Shown here in pieces: positions 9,891 to 22,451 of a DNA stretch of 64,000 nucleotides. The position numbers were made by a program, and so were the translations under genes. This stretch comes from Callorhinus ursinus (Eukaryota > Chordata > Mammalia > Carnivora > Otariidae). The notes beneath the pieces are model-generated. The model was not told where the DNA came from, did not search any database, and saw only the letters and a program-made list of their open reading frames with translations. Numbering within the stretch: the first letter of the stretch is position 1; every line of letters starts with the position of its first letter. Location of the stretch: NCBI RefSeq assembly GCF_003265705.1, contig NW_020312848.1, forward strand, positions 58,934,801 to 58,998,800, read 5' to 3'.

Positions 9891-12800
9891 ATTACAAATA
9901 TCTCTTCATGCATCCTGTCTCCTCCTTCATCATTCCAGTTTTATTCTCAGCCTCCTAAGGCATCCTTAAGGGACTAAAGAACTTGAGAGGATTTGTTTCA
10001 TCACCAAGACCCTTCTTTTTTTAACATTTGAAATTTGAATCTAGAATGTAAACCACAGAAACATTATCCATTTTGAACACGTGTTAGGAGGTAAGCTACA
10101 AAACAAGCTAAAAACAGCCTGTGGAAGTTATCAAGGACATTTACATACTGATTCTGATTATATTTTACAGGCTAGAGAGAAACTAGGGGCAGGCTGAACC
10201 CTCAAATTAGGGTGATTGCCTCTTTCAAAGAAAGACCACTCTTTTTCAATCTAAACAAAAAGAAGCACACAGAAGACAAAAAGATTTAAGAGGCTTGACA
10301 CTCTTCTTTACAAATTCAACCAAGATAAGTAATTCTTTTTTTCTTATAGACTATTAGAAAAAATAAATACCTTCCCAGATAGTTAAGAGAGTGCTTTCTT
10401 TTTTCTTTTTCTTTTTCTCTTGCTTTGATATATAACTTGGACAAAAGGGAAAATGTGTCCCTTGCTTTTACTTCATGCTTTATTGTTAAACCTACTGTGT
10501 AATTTTTATTCTGCTATCACCCAGCACCTTCCATGTTCCTGGATGCCAAAATCCTCAGGAGACAGTGTGCAGCTTCAAGGCCTCCTTGGTTATGGTTATG
10601 GTGTCATTAGTACCTTGTGCCCCAGGCACCCTGGCTGAAGGAACTTGCTATTGTAGCCCCCAGCTCCTGCAATGATTTGTACCTATTGACATGATAGCAG
10701 CTAATTATTAGCCTTGGTGGCTTGTCAAGGCTGCCACTGAGGTCACTCCGCTTCTGTCCTCTTTGTGGAAAATATCTACAAAAGCAGGCACGTTTTCACG
10801 AGGGTTCCTACAGCAAATTACAATTACTTTTTCTTTCAGATTAACAAAACATTTCTTCCATCACTACTCTGTCTTCAGGCAGCTGGATACAGCTGATATT
10901 TCAGATATTTTGCCCCTTTCTTCAATTTCATTTGAAGACCCACAGATTCTGACATCACTGCCCTGTTCAAACCTACGTACGTGGCTCTGTTTTTAGTTCC
11001 CTTTTCATTCATGTTAATTCTTTTCACCATGCGTGTGGTTTTAGGTTGCTAAATATTTGAGTTGCTATTTGAAATTATATAATTAACAGAGGCTTCTACT
11101 GTCAGAGTTTTCTAAGAGGTGCAGGATGCTTTTGCAAAGAAGACTATAAATATGTATGTAGATTAATGGAAATTGTGTTATTTTTGCAATATATAATGCT
11201 ATTTTTGTTTAAAAAAACAGATTTCTGCCCTCATTTAATTCTGCTTTTGTCACCTTTCTAAAATCATAATCTGCCCACTCCTGTACTTGTAGTTTTCCAT
11301 TGCAGATCTAACAAATCAGTGGGTATGCTTAGTAAATTCAAGAAATTTTAAAATACGCTCGAGAAAGTTGGAGCCTTACATGCATCCATCTTTAAAAATA
11401 ACCAAAAGACAATCATGTTCATCAATCTGAATGGGAATTAAGTCACTTAGATATAAGAAATGTCAGAAATAAAATTATAAGTTTACATTACATTATTTTC
11501 ACGATTCCATAGGATGGGTAAGATTTTTGGTATTGATTGCTCTCTCTATAAGCAATTTCATTGTTATTTCCTTAGTGCACTTCAAAATGTATTGTCTAAA
11601 ACACCCCAAGGAAAAAAAATTGAGTTTTGTTGTCATTGTTAGTATGCAATGATCAAAAGAGTTAAGGCTTCCCACGGATACTTAAAATTTGATATCTGAA
11701 GAAGCATCCTATTAATAAGGTTATTAAACCTGAGAAAATCAATACAAATAGAGTATCAACCTTTTAAAAGAAGAAAGTCCAATACACATACCCGCCACTC
11801 TACTTTTTTGTTTAACTTCTAGATTCTGAGATTCATTCAGCTTTGCCTTGTTGAGATTAAATTTGCAGGTAACTGAGCATTTTAAAGAGTGAAGACCATA
11901 ACTGTAATTGGTCTCTGGCCAGGAAGAAATATTACTATTTCTAATAATGTTCTTTTAATAGAATAATACTTTTAAGTATATAAACCCCTAGAAAGCTTTT
12001 GAAGATATACCATTATAGAAAACGTGCACACTCTCTGCCATGAGCCATTTCTCTTGTTGGCTGAAATAATCATCTACTGTGTTACATTATTCTGTATTAA
12101 GTGATAATAATCCCTATTTTATCATACAGTGTACAAACCCTTCCTATGAAAAGAAGTAAAACAAGAATGTAACTGCTAGAAAGGCACCAGCGATGAAGAA
12201 ATGAACTTTTCCAAAAGAACCACAAGACAAAACCATGTCACTATATTGATTTTCATATTTTCAATGGAGTACACAAACATTGACTATAAAAACAAATAAC
12301 TGAGAGCAGTAGTTTGTTGCTCTGCTTTAATCCTCTTTTCATTTATTTATTTACCTATGCTTACTTTCTCAACCATCTTCAGATCAAGCCGAGATAGGCA
12401 TGCTCTACTAGTAACAAATCACCAAGTCTCAAAGCTTGGCACAACAAAAGCTTATTTATGCTCTTGTGAAATCCTGTGGAGACTGGTGAAGGTAGCATAA
12501 AACCTACTAGTTTGTTCTGATATCTACTTTTTAAATGTAATCTTTCTCTTACATAGACTAAGATAATTAAATCATGACTTGATTTTAAACTTTGGCCTAT
12601 GTATTATACCCATCAAGACAGAGGAATTATGCTTTTCCCTTTCAACTTTACTCATATAATTTGGAAAAATATAATAATTATATCTCTCAAAGTAAATGCA
12701 ATCGATGCTATTCTTAAAGTGCTGTCCTTTAAAGTTATGTTAAGAAGTTTGATTTTTCACGTTTGTAATGTATAAACTCAGACACATAGATGTGTAAATG

Positions 12801-13784
12801 AACATTAAGCTTTTGTTTTTATTCTGCAAATCACTTTGTATTATAAATTATTGCAGGTAATACATTGTGTTAAGCAGAATTCTTCGATATGTTTGGGTCA
12901 CTGTCTTGTTCTTACACATTTTGCTATGACCTAGTCTACAATGAGAGATGCATGCTTTAAAGTGCCTAATCTGTATAGTTGAAATCCTTCTGCTGTTGGT
13001 CTTCTCTTTTTACTCTTGTGTTGGTTATAAATTAGAAGTTGAATTTACTAGTAGCCACAGTATTTGGTATGCAGAAATAAATAAAGGAGGCATCTTTGAT
13101 TCTTACATCCTTTGCCATTTATATCCTGATTTATCAAAAGTGAAGGTGACACTGCAAATTATATTACTCTTAGAAAAAGACTGCTCGTCATGGGTTGGGC
13201 TTTTTACCACACAGGCAAAATCTCTGCATATAGAAAACAATGCCAGTCCATTCTTGAAGGATAAGAATTGAGGTGTATATATTGCAGTAGAATACCCTGA
13301 CTGAATGCATTAGATAAGGCAAAGATTTCTTATCTTTCTCTTATAGTTGAGACTGTTTCTTTCAAGAAGAGCATGTACCAAGCTACACATAGCATGTGAC
13401 ATAACTGCCTGGTTTTCCCCTAGCTGTCAGTTAGACTATACTGGTATATCAGATTAGGTTGTCAGGGATCCTGCCTCTGGCTTAGTCCATTTTTTGCAAG
13501 CTAGTTGGATAGTTTGATTTGACTGTTCGAGGTTATAAAACATTTGTTTCCAGAGAGCCAAACCAAGGTATGACTAATTATTTGTCTCATGAATCTTTTT
13601 AATCTCATCTATTTATTCTTGAGATGTGATGTAAATAATACACAATGCCTACCTTTAGGGGGCTTAAAAGCTTGAGGTTAAAGAAGCAAGTCCATTTTGA
13701 AATCACAGTAGCTATTTGAACTGTAGTATAGGAAAAGGACTGATTTGTTTCCTGAGGTGGAGGGAGAGTTGGGCCTTGCTTAGT
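9891..13784. other. 3.9 kb with no recognised repeat or gene
   Basis: This is the longest repeat-poor stretch in the first third of the window. It contains a pyrimidine-rich run (about 10396-10420) and somewhat more complex sequence at 10550-10760. Frames at 10763-10996 and 12948-13271 (107 codons, hydrophobic start) have no recognisable domains or splice context. The absence of repeats can mark functional non-coding DNA but does not prove it. Confidence 0.4.
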
Positions 13785-14373
13785 GTTTTTATTGCTGCCT
13801 ATCAAATGACCACAAAATTAGCAACTTAAAGCAACAACCATTTATTATCTCACAGTTCTCTAGGCCAGAAGTCTGAGTTTGACTGGGTCTCACAAGGCTC
13901 AAATCAAGATGTCAGCAAAGTTCAGTTTTTATCTGGATGGTCTAGGGAAGAATCTGCCTCCTGCTCAGCCAGGTTGTTGGCAGAATCCAATTCTTTGGGA
14001 CTAGATGTCTGAGGTCTCAGTTTCCTTAGTGGCTGTGGGCAGGGGGCCACTGTCTTCTCTTAGAGACCACCTGCCTTCTTTCTCTTGGTCCCTCCCCTCT
14101 CCATTGTGAAAGCCAGCAATGGCACTTGAAGACATCATTGTTCAAATGTCTCTGACATTTCCTTCTCCTACCAACCAGAGAAAACTTGTTGCTTTTAAGG
14201 GTTCCCATGATTAAATTAAGACTATTTAGATAATCTCTCTATTTTAAAATTAACTGATTAGTAATCTTAATTGCAACTGCAAAATCCCTTTTGCAACGTT
14301 AGGTAACATAATCACAGGAATAACACCGGAGGGCAAAGGTCATTGGAGTCATAATGGAATTCTGCACACTACA
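13785..14373 (+). mobile_element. MaLR (MLT1-like) solo LTR
   Basis: The sequence follows the mammalian MaLR LTR pattern: 'ttgctgcctatcaaatgaccac', 'caacttaaagcaacaaccatttattatctcacagttct', 'ccagaagtctgag', 'aagatgtcagcaaag', 'agccagcaatggc', 'ccttttgcaacgttaggtaacataatcacagg', and the end 'gtcataatggaattctgc'. These are long terminal repeats of old non-autonomous ERVL-type elements. No internal region follows, so it is a solo LTR. It is related to the copy at 16200-16650. Confidence 0.6.
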
Positions 14374-15213
14374 CTTAAAGGAAGTCTTTTTTGATAGAGC
14401 TAAGGTTGAACCCCGGCATTTTGGAGTGAAAGGCCAAAGACAATGGAGCATTAAAGTTTAGGTAATATTGTGAAGGAAGCTGGGAAAGTCCAGTGTGGTT
14501 GTATCAAAACAAGCAAGAGATAGCCAACTTGGGTTCTTATGGGGAAATGTGCAATTTCATAGATTTTTATTTCTGCGTGGTTAATTGCTAATACCATATG
14601 GCAAATTGTGTAATTTATGTAGCACAGGAGGCTGCTATAAGACCATAAAGAATGAATAGAGAGAGAGAGATCTGATTCAGCTTAGTAGTTGGAGGTATCA
14701 GGAGGGGTTTCCATGAAGACACTTGAACAGAATTTTAAAGAGTACACATAATTGGCAAGTAAGTGGATGGGGCAATGAATGGACCACAGAAAGAAAAACA
14801 AAATATCAAAGACTTAAAAAATTTAGAGGGAAAGAAAGTGGCAAATGCAGGAAGAAGAATAAGTTTCAGTGATAACTGATGGGATCAGTTTGTATATGTC
14901 CACTTTGAGGTGTTTGAAACAAAGAAGTGGGGTGACTAGCAGTCAGTGAGATCGATTTGTCTGACTTTGGGGGTAAAATTGGCAAAATATAAAGATGTGA
15001 GCATCATTTGCATTTTGGTAATATTTAAACTCATGAGTTTGAAAGAGTCCTCCCAAAGGAGAGGATAAAAATAGAGAAGTTAAAACCCGTGTGGTATAGT
15101 AAAGGAATAATAGGAAGTAAAGAGAGTAGACAATATGGGTGGAGTCTACTCTTTCAAAAAGCTTGACTTAAAGGAAAATGAGAGCTATAACATAAAGAAT
15201 GGTGTATCATCTC
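14374..15213. other. Old unnamed interspersed repeat, partly unassigned
   Basis: Within 14650-15120, phrases such as 'ggggtttccatgaagacacttgaacagaattttaaagag' and 'gtggcaaatgcaggaagaag' resemble a widespread old mammalian repeat. A possibly related piece is at 36400-36530. I cannot name the family. The rest is unassigned. Confidence 0.3.
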
Positions 15214-15229
15214 AAACAGGGTTTCTCAC

Positions 15230-15488
15230 GGGGCACCTGAATGGCTCATTCCGTTAAGCATCCAGCTCTTGATGTTGGCTCAGGTCATTGAGGGTTGTGA
15301 GATAGAGTCCTGAGTTGTGAGAGAGTCCTGTTGTGAGATCAAATCCTGAGTCAGGTTGTGAGGGTTGTGAGATCGAGTCCTGAGTCAGGCTCCACGCTGG
15401 GCATGGAGCCTGCTTAAGATTCTCTCTTTCCCTCTCCCTGTGCCCCTCCCTGCCCCCTCTCTCCCTCTAAAAAAATAATAATAATAAA
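15230..15488 (+). mobile_element. Can-SINE with internal tandem amplification
   Basis: The head is 'ggggcacctgaatggctcat' and the tail is CT-rich (15420-15466) followed by 'taaaaaaataataataata'. It is about 60 bp longer than the other copies because the segment between the A-box and B-box regions (15292-15389) holds about four degenerate copies of a 'gttgtgagatcgagtcctgag'-like unit. The duplication is the MER20 end: 'agggtttctca' (15218-15228) against 'agtttttctca' (15491-15501). Confidence 0.92.
15292..15389 (+). repeat. Degenerate minisatellite inside the SINE
   Basis: The motif 'gttgtgaga..gagtcctg' recurs starting near 15294, 15315, 15330 and 15365, with spacers of unequal length and a 'tcagg' end in two copies. 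It covers the B-box-proximal region that is single-copy in all other Can-SINEs of this window. Confidence 0.8.
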
Positions 15489-15721
15489 AGAGTTTTTCTC
15501 AACAGCCAACAGTGGCATGATTGACATTTGAGGCTTGATAATTCTTTGCTTGAGGGAATATTCTGTGCATTATAAGATATTCAGCAGCCATCCCTGAGCT
15601 CCATCCACTGATGCCAGCAGCAGATCTCCCCCACCCCCCGCAAGCTGTGACAACCAGAATGTCTCTAAGCATTGCCAAATGCCTTCTGGGGGGCAGAGTC
15701 ATCCCCAGTTGAGAACCACTG

Positions 15722-16199
15722 CACTAGAAGGTGTTCATTTTAATTAAACAATCCACAAAGATAACTGCAATTAGAAGAGGGTAAGACTGAATATTGAGAC
15801 ATCTAATGAGGAAGGAGAAGCACTCTGTTGATGGGATCATGGGGAATAGAAAACATTCAAAGATGGAGGAAAATAAACCCAGGAAAAAAAATGGAGAGTA
15901 ATACTGTTCACAGTGTTTGGAAGAACTAAGAGAGGTTGTCAGCCAATGATATCACAGTCTATGATATTCTTATCATTAGAGACAAAAAAACGAAACCAAC
16001 TGTCTCTGTTCCTAGCTGAATACAATCCTCCCACTTGTGTCCTGGCTTCCAGCCGTTCTTACTTTCCCAAGATTATTATTCTGGCAATGCTCCCTTTACT
16101 CTCCCTCAGTAACAAATTGTCCCTCTCCAGAGAGTATTCCTATAGTAAAATGATTCAATAATGCTGTGAAAACAGTGCTTGAGCCCACAGACTCTAAGG
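15722..16199. other. Unassigned DNA
   Basis: Nothing is recognised. An 82-codon frame (15913-16161) has no identifiable features. Confidence 0.4.
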
Positions 16200-16650
16200 T
16201 TATGTGCATTACTTTCCTATTGCTGCCATAACAAAGTACCCCAAACTTAGAGCTTAAAACAACACAGTTTTGCTGCCTTACAGTTCTGGAGGCCAGAAGT
16301 CCAAAATGATTCTTAAGTGGCTGAACTCAAGCTGCCTGGCAGCTTGTTCCTTCTGAGGCTCCAGGAGAGAATCCATCCCCTTGTCTTTTCCAGTTTCTTG
16401 AGTCGGCCTATATCCCTTGGCTCATAGTCCCTTGTCCATCTTTAAAGCACATCGTTACAGTCTCAGCTTCCATCGTCTTATGTCCTTTTTATGACTTTGA
16501 CTTTTTTGCCTTCATCTTGGAATGACCTTTGTGATTGCTTTATCACATTTCCAAATTCCTGTTTGACAGATAAGGTAACATACTAAGTAAGAGGTTCCAG
16601 GGATTACGATATGCACATCTTTGGGGGCCTACCATGGTATCATAAAAGGC
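16200..16650 (+). mobile_element. MaLR (MLT1-like) solo LTR
   Basis: Diagnostic order: 'actttcctattgctgccataacaaagtacc', 'cttaaaacaacacagttttgctgccttacagttctggaggccagaagtcc', 'gctccaggagagaatcc', 'ccttggctcatagtccc', 'gataaggtaacatac', 'gggattacgatatgcacatctttgggggcc'. It belongs to the same family and has the same orientation as 13785-14373, about 2.4 kb away. No viral coding region lies between them that would make them a provirus pair. Confidence 0.65.
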
Positions 16651-19515
16651 CTACTATGACAATATGATGAGAATTATGGAAGTTAAATACATGGGATTGG
16701 GTAGGAAAAATTACATTTGGTAGACATCTTGACTAAAAATAAGTCAAACCTTAGTCATGATATGTGAAATAAAAGAGATTGGCCTATCCATCAGTTCCTT
16801 GATTCGCAAAACTGAGCTAGGATAGGATCAGTGTCCCTAAGCAAAGGGTAATGCGCTGTGTAGTTGCTGTTCACTCCATTTTATTCTCATTTTTATCAAT
16901 GTACTAGAAAATCTAGCAGTTTAATTTCTGGTGCATTTGGAGGCCATCAGGTGTTCTTTAAATGCAGCCTCTCAAGAAAATAAAGTTTCTTTGGAACCAT
17001 CTGGCAAGTCTACATTCACAAGGAAACAGAGTGGCAGACCCAACCTGCTTAGGATACACATTTCATGCAAATGTGTTAGGCACAAATGCTACTGATCCCA
17101 CGTCTGGAAATGGTCAATGGAGGTCGCTTTATTGCTGTGCATTCTATTATTAGCAATATGAAATTTCCAGTGTGTTTACTTCTTTCTGTCACCTGAGATC
17201 AGTTCATAATAAGATACACACAACACATTCTACTAAGCACTGACTCAGGAAAGAAAGCGATTGTAACCAGAAGTGGGTGTTGATGCCTAATACATGTAAA
17301 TATAGCAAGAAACTATTAGACAATGAAAGTTAGCTCCCAGATGGTACTACCATCTGGAACATAAATCCATAAAGGTACTTCTGTAGTATTTTTGCAATGA
17401 AAAATCAGGCCTTACTGAGAATTTTTAATGGCCACTTACGAGTTCACAGTTAACATTAGTGTTGATAAATGACAATTATGCATATATATATACAAATTTG
17501 CATTCATCAAGGTAGGCTCTAGAAGCTTCAGGCCTCTGTTAAAGAAAAAGTGTACTGCAAAGTAATTGTTATTGGAGAGAATGCATGCAGCTGGCTTAGT
17601 AAATGGGATGTGAAAAATTTTAATTCCACATTTTTAAGTATTTTAAGTGCAGAAAACAGCATTCATGTATTAGGACTTTTCTCTTTGTTTTCCATTTAAA
17701 TCCCTTGTAAATATTAACTAAGTACTTTACTTAACTCTCTCCTGCATTCTCATTTCACAGACATACGAATAAGAGAGACTTAGTATTTATTTGCAGCTTT
17801 AAAGTAAAAACAAATGGAGTCCCTTTGCTATAATATGATTTCCTCTAAAGCAGATAGGGAAATGAGGATGGCTTTGTCTGAACACTGTCATAAGGAATGT
17901 CCTTCTTAATGTCATTATCTTATCCATAATACAGATCTGTGGCATCCCCCAGACGGTATTGTAGTAACGGTTCTTTCTACTGATAATTTGCACAAAAACT
18001 CCCGAATTTATACTTGTAACATTCTTTTTTGGAAAAAATTCAAGTGACTTCTAGTTAGGAACTTAATTTTCTATAGGATATTTTTAGAAAATTGTATCCT
18101 TCTCTGGATATTTAAAAAGCCATAACAACAACAAGCCTATCTATATGCTACGATTTTATTTACATATTTATGTATTTTTTAACAGTGAATTGGTTCCACT
18201 GTTGCTGTTTTCTATGGAATGAGTTGAAGAACTTCAGGGCTGAATTTCAATGTGATCTATCTGAGAAATGTGCAATAAACAGCAGACAGATTGATTTCCT
18301 AGAAACCTGTCATAATGAGATTGTACAGGATATAGGCCCAGCTTCAGGCTTATTCTTCATTGATCTCTGACTGAAGGCAGGGATACTGCTGACCGTGAAG
18401 TCTCACTTGTTTCCATATTAGAACTTACTAAGGAAGCATGGTCCTGGATGATAATAGCAGATTCTGGAAAGATCTTTATGAATACAGTACATATAGATAC
18501 ACACACACACACAGTGCCTCTCATCCTCAAAGTGCCACTCCCCACTTTAGAGTCCCTGTATTTAAAAATGAAATTGAAAACTTACTTTTGATCCATTATG
18601 CATCTTATTGGTATAAATTCCTCAAATGTCAAGCATGAGTAATTCACAAAACATAGATGAATTGGCTCCTCTTATTTGTGAAGCTCAGCACTTCATCTTT
18701 TTCATACCTCTGTAATGGAATAGGTTTAGTTATTAGCCAAATGTAATTTTATAAAGATGTGTATTTGAAAGTAAAATGGAATTCATGATTCGTCCATGAG
18801 TGGCATATTTGAATTCTGTTTCACAGTGAAGTGCTACATATAATTTCATTTTGGAATTTTAAATATCTTCAGTGGATGTGTAGCTTCTTAGCATTAAATA
18901 TGTCCTATGTGTTCATTCTTAGCTCCCTGGTGCCAGAAAACTTCAACAAATGGATACAGAAGAGTCTAACAACACTAATATTGTTAGAAAATCATTATTA
19001 GCCAATGTTCTATTTCAGTAGTGGAGAACTGGGAGCCCAAGTCCCAGTTCTATCCCTGTCTGCTTTTATCTGCCAGACGCATAGGATATTCCCCCAGAAA
19101 GGTTCAGTGGAATATGACAGAGTCAAAAACCAAATTAGCAGCCCTGGACTATGGCCATGAACTGGGGTGAAATACAGATCAGCACAAATTTCTCCCATCT
19201 TCTCTGTTAGACCAATTGTGAGTGTTTTTCTGATTGAAATAATTATAAATCTGATATGAGCTGTTCAATCAAAACTACCCAACTAACTGCATGATACTAG
19301 CATTGGTGTTACCCAAATCAGATGCTAAAAATCTATCTTCTGGTTCATAAAGAAAAAATAAGAAGATTGAGTTTTAAAGTCCTATTAGTAGTGTAAAATG
19401 TCACACTTGGCTTATTGGTTCATTATACAGATTAAAACTTATTAAGAGTTATAATTTGAGAATTGAGATTCTGGCTAGTAATTTACCTCTGATGATAGGA
19501 GGGTATAGTAGAATT
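16651..19515. other. 2.9 kb with no recognised repeat or gene
   Basis: It holds an 8-unit CA run near 18499-18513 and AT-rich, TAAT-containing sequence at 17400-17640. Small open frames (16962-17153, 18170-18370, 18438-18638) have no recognisable features. Confidence 0.4.
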
Positions 19516-19530
19516 TTATTTCATATTCTT

Positions 19531-19726
19531 TTTTTTTAAAGATTTTATTTATTTATTTGAGAGAGAGAGAGAATGAGAGATAGAGAGCACAAGAGGGAAG
19601 AGGGTCAGAGGGAGAAGCAGACTCCCTGCCGAGCAGGGAGCCCGATGTGGGACTCGATCCCGGGACTCCAGGATCATGACCTGAGCCGAAGGCAGTCGCT
19701 TAACCAACTGAGCCACCCAGGCGCCC
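19531..19726 (-). mobile_element. Can-SINE, inverted, perfect 15-bp TSD
   Basis: Reversed tail (tttttttttaaagattttat), GA-rich tract (19559-19620), and reversed B box and head ending 'gagccacccaggcgccc' are all present. TTATTTCATATTCTT is identical at 19516-19530 and 19727-19741. The 138-codon frame through it is a chance frame. Confidence 0.97.
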
Positions 19727-19741
19727 TTATTTCATATTCTT

Positions 19742-21734
19742 ACTTATTATTGAGCATAGAATTCTGGAGTGACTTGGTATCTGAAATTGTTGTCCTTTTA
19801 ATAAACACATTAGTATTTATTTTATACTTGTGTATGAAAATTAATACCTACAGTACCTCTCTTCCCAAGAAATACTCATGCTATAACAAATTAAGAAAGC
19901 TCAAATTTTGCAGAGCACCATGCACCACCACTACTACCACGAGCTATATCTATTCAAAAGAAAGGGGTAAAATTTACTCACTTTGTTAAATGAGCTGTAC
20001 ACATGTTAAGTTTTTTCCAACTAGTAATGTCCATAAGTCTGGAACATGTATTTCTGTAGGCTCCTACTTCATTTTCCATTCTGCTATCAAGCACTTTAAC
20101 ATAAGTGCATTGCATGTGCCCTGCCTATTTATCTCTTTTCTAGGTAAGCTAATGTCAACCTCTTTTCTTAAGCCAATCCAGATGTTTCATGTCCTAGATC
20201 TCAAACCACAATAACATTTTTTCAAAGGTAACCATGTAAAGGCAATTCATCCCTTTATAGATTTTCCCTCCCCCAGTTCCTCATTCAATTTCCATAAACT
20301 TATTAACTGGAGGATGGGCTTTCATTGCTATTGTTGTTTGGTTGGTTTTGTTTTCAGAGAGAATGGTAAATAGAAATGAGAAGGAACTAAGTGACCGTTA
20401 ACTTCCCTTTCAAAGCTTAAAGAGTTTATGATTCTATAAGAATTAATAACCAGTCTAGAAAGGCATAGAATAGGAACTATCATAGTAGACAAGGGGGGAA
20501 TAGAGAGGAATAGATGGATGTCATGGTAACTCAGTACATTTGTTATAATATTATACATGCATTATTATATGACATTATTGGTGTAATATACTGTGTAAGT
20601 AAAATGCTCCAGTCCTCATTTATGGATTGAATTAATATGCTTGGTAAGGCCCCACAGTTAAGCCAGTGTGTGCATCAGTCATAGAGCTTAATAATTCCCC
20701 ATAAACATCCCATTAAGTTAAATAAGAAAAAAGAAGAAAAATGTGGTTGTGTGTATGTAATATTAAAACCATTAGAAATCACAAGTGAATCACCAATTAA
20801 TAGACATGGAGGTTACTAGAGCTGTTTAATGTGCTGACCAAAATTCCATGTAATCAGCCATCACACCAAATTATAGGCAAATCATGCTTAACCATTATAT
20901 AAAATGTTAATAAGGAAATTTTTAAGTGAAGTACTATCTTTTAATATGATAGGAGAGACTACATTTCTTCTTTATTAATAGTACTTCTTGAGAATCAAAT
21001 GTAAAGTCATTATCTTTGTTGCCTGCCTGTCCTCAAATTAAAGATATCATTTATTTTTTTGTATTATAAATCCTCAGAGATAATTAATTGTGACAGATGT
21101 ACAAATGGTAGCAATTTATGATTGTTTTGACTAGAATTATACATTCCTCCAAATGTGTAATTGAAGAAAAGATTCTTTTAAAAGTATCTCCACAGTATCT
21201 CTAAATAGAAAATACATGCATGAAATACTGACACCATGGATCTGGAATTGCTCACATTTGATACTGTGAGGTATAACTTTTTTCACTTGAGTACCATTCT
21301 AATAATGAGTGTCTAGAAATTTGAGCTCTTTACTGTCACTATCTATCTGCTTCACTCATAGTCAAGCTATTTAATCTCTCTAAGACATTAATTTACTATC
21401 ACCTCACAATCACTGTCCTCAGGATCTATGTTACAGGGAGACTGTTGGTTACAAGACAACATTATTGCTTTGAAAATTAACCCTATTGGTCAGGATGCTC
21501 AATTCTACCATCAGTTACAAAATATCAGAGTGAACGTCAACTGTCAACTGTTCTTTGCAGTACTTATTAATATTGAGTAAGCAAAGTGCTGAAGCAAGCT
21601 ATGATAATAAGGTAATATTCAGTAAAGCAAATAGGGATAGGAATCACCTACCTTTAGAGACATCCGGGGCATCATAAATAAATGGTGAAATCCTCAAAGA
21701 ACATGTGCCCAATAACAAAACAACAGCTAGACTA
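19742..21734. other. 2 kb with no recognised repeat or gene
   Basis: The sequence is AT-rich with no repeat landmarks. Stretches around 20800-20900 and 21040-21130 carry several TAAT/ATTA cores, but nothing allows a functional call. Confidence 0.4.
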
Positions 21735-21890
21735 TGAGAATAAACATTTTTAATGTGTCTACTCTTACCTCACATAACTATTATTATCCCCATTTTAGAT
21801 ATAAGGAAAACAAAATTCAAGAACGTGATGAAAAATACCTGAAGTTATATTGCTACCAAGTGATGAGGGGGTGGAGGTCTAACTAAAAGG
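21735..21890 (-). mobile_element. MIR SINE, inverted
   Basis: 'taactattattatccccattttagatataaggaaaac' followed by 'cctgaagttatattgctaccaagtgatgaggg' is the reverse-complement MIR core. It is diverged. Confidence 0.7.
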
Positions 21891-21979
21891 AATATGCCAG
21901 GATAGTGTAAACTCAGGAATGAGTGAACAGCAAACTAAGAAAATGCCAGAAGAGTACCTAGAGTCAAAGGCTCTAGTGT

Positions 21980-22115
21980 ACCAACAGTGGAAAGTGCATG
22001 GGCTTTACAATAACATTGTGCTAATGCCAAATTCCTGTCATCAGCTCATGATTATGGGCAATTTATCTACCCTGAAGTTTGTGTAAAATAGTGATGGTAA
22101 TATTTTTTTTTCATA
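21980..22115 (+). mobile_element. MIR SINE fragment
   Basis: Blocks 'aacagtggaaagtgcatgggctttac', 'gattatgggcaatttatctaccctg' and 'gtgtaaaatagtgatggtaat' follow MIR order on the plus strand. It lies 90 bp from an inverted MIR. Confidence 0.65.
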
Positions 22116-22158
22116 AGATTTTGTCAGGTTTGAATTACAAACACACACACAGTCTGCT

Positions 22159-22394
22159 TGTTTTTTAAAGATTTATTTATTTATTTTTGAGAGAGAACAA
22201 GAAAGAGAGAGAGCACATGTGGGTGCTCTAGCAAAGGGAAGGGCATAGGGAGAGGGAGAGAGAGAGAATCCTTAAGCAAACTCCCTGCTGAGCTCAGAGC
22301 CTGATACAGGGCTCAGTCTCATGACCCTGAGATCATGACTTGAGCCAAAACCAAGGGTCGGATGGTTAACTGACTGAGCTACCCGGGGAGCCCC
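22159..22394 (-). mobile_element. Can-SINE, inverted, older copy
   Basis: Reversed tail (tttttaaagatttatttat), GA-rich tract (22189-22270), reversed B box, and head ending 'ctgagctacccggggagccc' are present. The many differences from the consensus and the lack of a clear duplication mark it as older than its neighbours. Confidence 0.93.
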
Positions 22395-22451
22395 TGTTTA
22401 GGGTTTTTTTGGTTGGTTGGTTCGTTGGTTTCTTTAACTTTATAGATAAGT

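Larger units (their letters stand above)
15217..15721. mobile_element. MER20-like hAT DNA transposon, split by a Can-SINE
   Basis: The left end 'cagggtttctcac' (15217-15229) and the main part (15491-15721) flank the SINE at 15230-15488. The body shows 'attgacatttgaggcttgataattctttgc', 'gaatattctgtgcattataagatattcagcagc', 'gctgtgacaaccagaatgtctctaagcattgccaaatgcc' and the inverted terminal end 'gttgagaaccactg'. This is a non-autonomous Charlie-type element of roughly 220 bp. It has no transposase frame, as usual for this family. Confidence 0.8.

Noticed and set aside
12948..13271. 107-codon frame with a hydrophobic N-terminus, considered as a small secreted protein
   Set aside because: There is no promoter, splice or conservation evidence, and hydrophobic runs are common in T-rich chance frames.
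13785..16650. The two MaLR-like LTRs as a provirus pair
   Set aside because: The intervening DNA holds a MER20-like element, a Can-SINE and unrelated sequence, with no internal retroviral region, so they are independent solo LTRs.
19573..19989. 138-codon frame starting in GA-rich sequence
   Set aside because: It begins inside the inverted Can-SINE at 19531-19726 and reads through it, so it is a repeat artefact.
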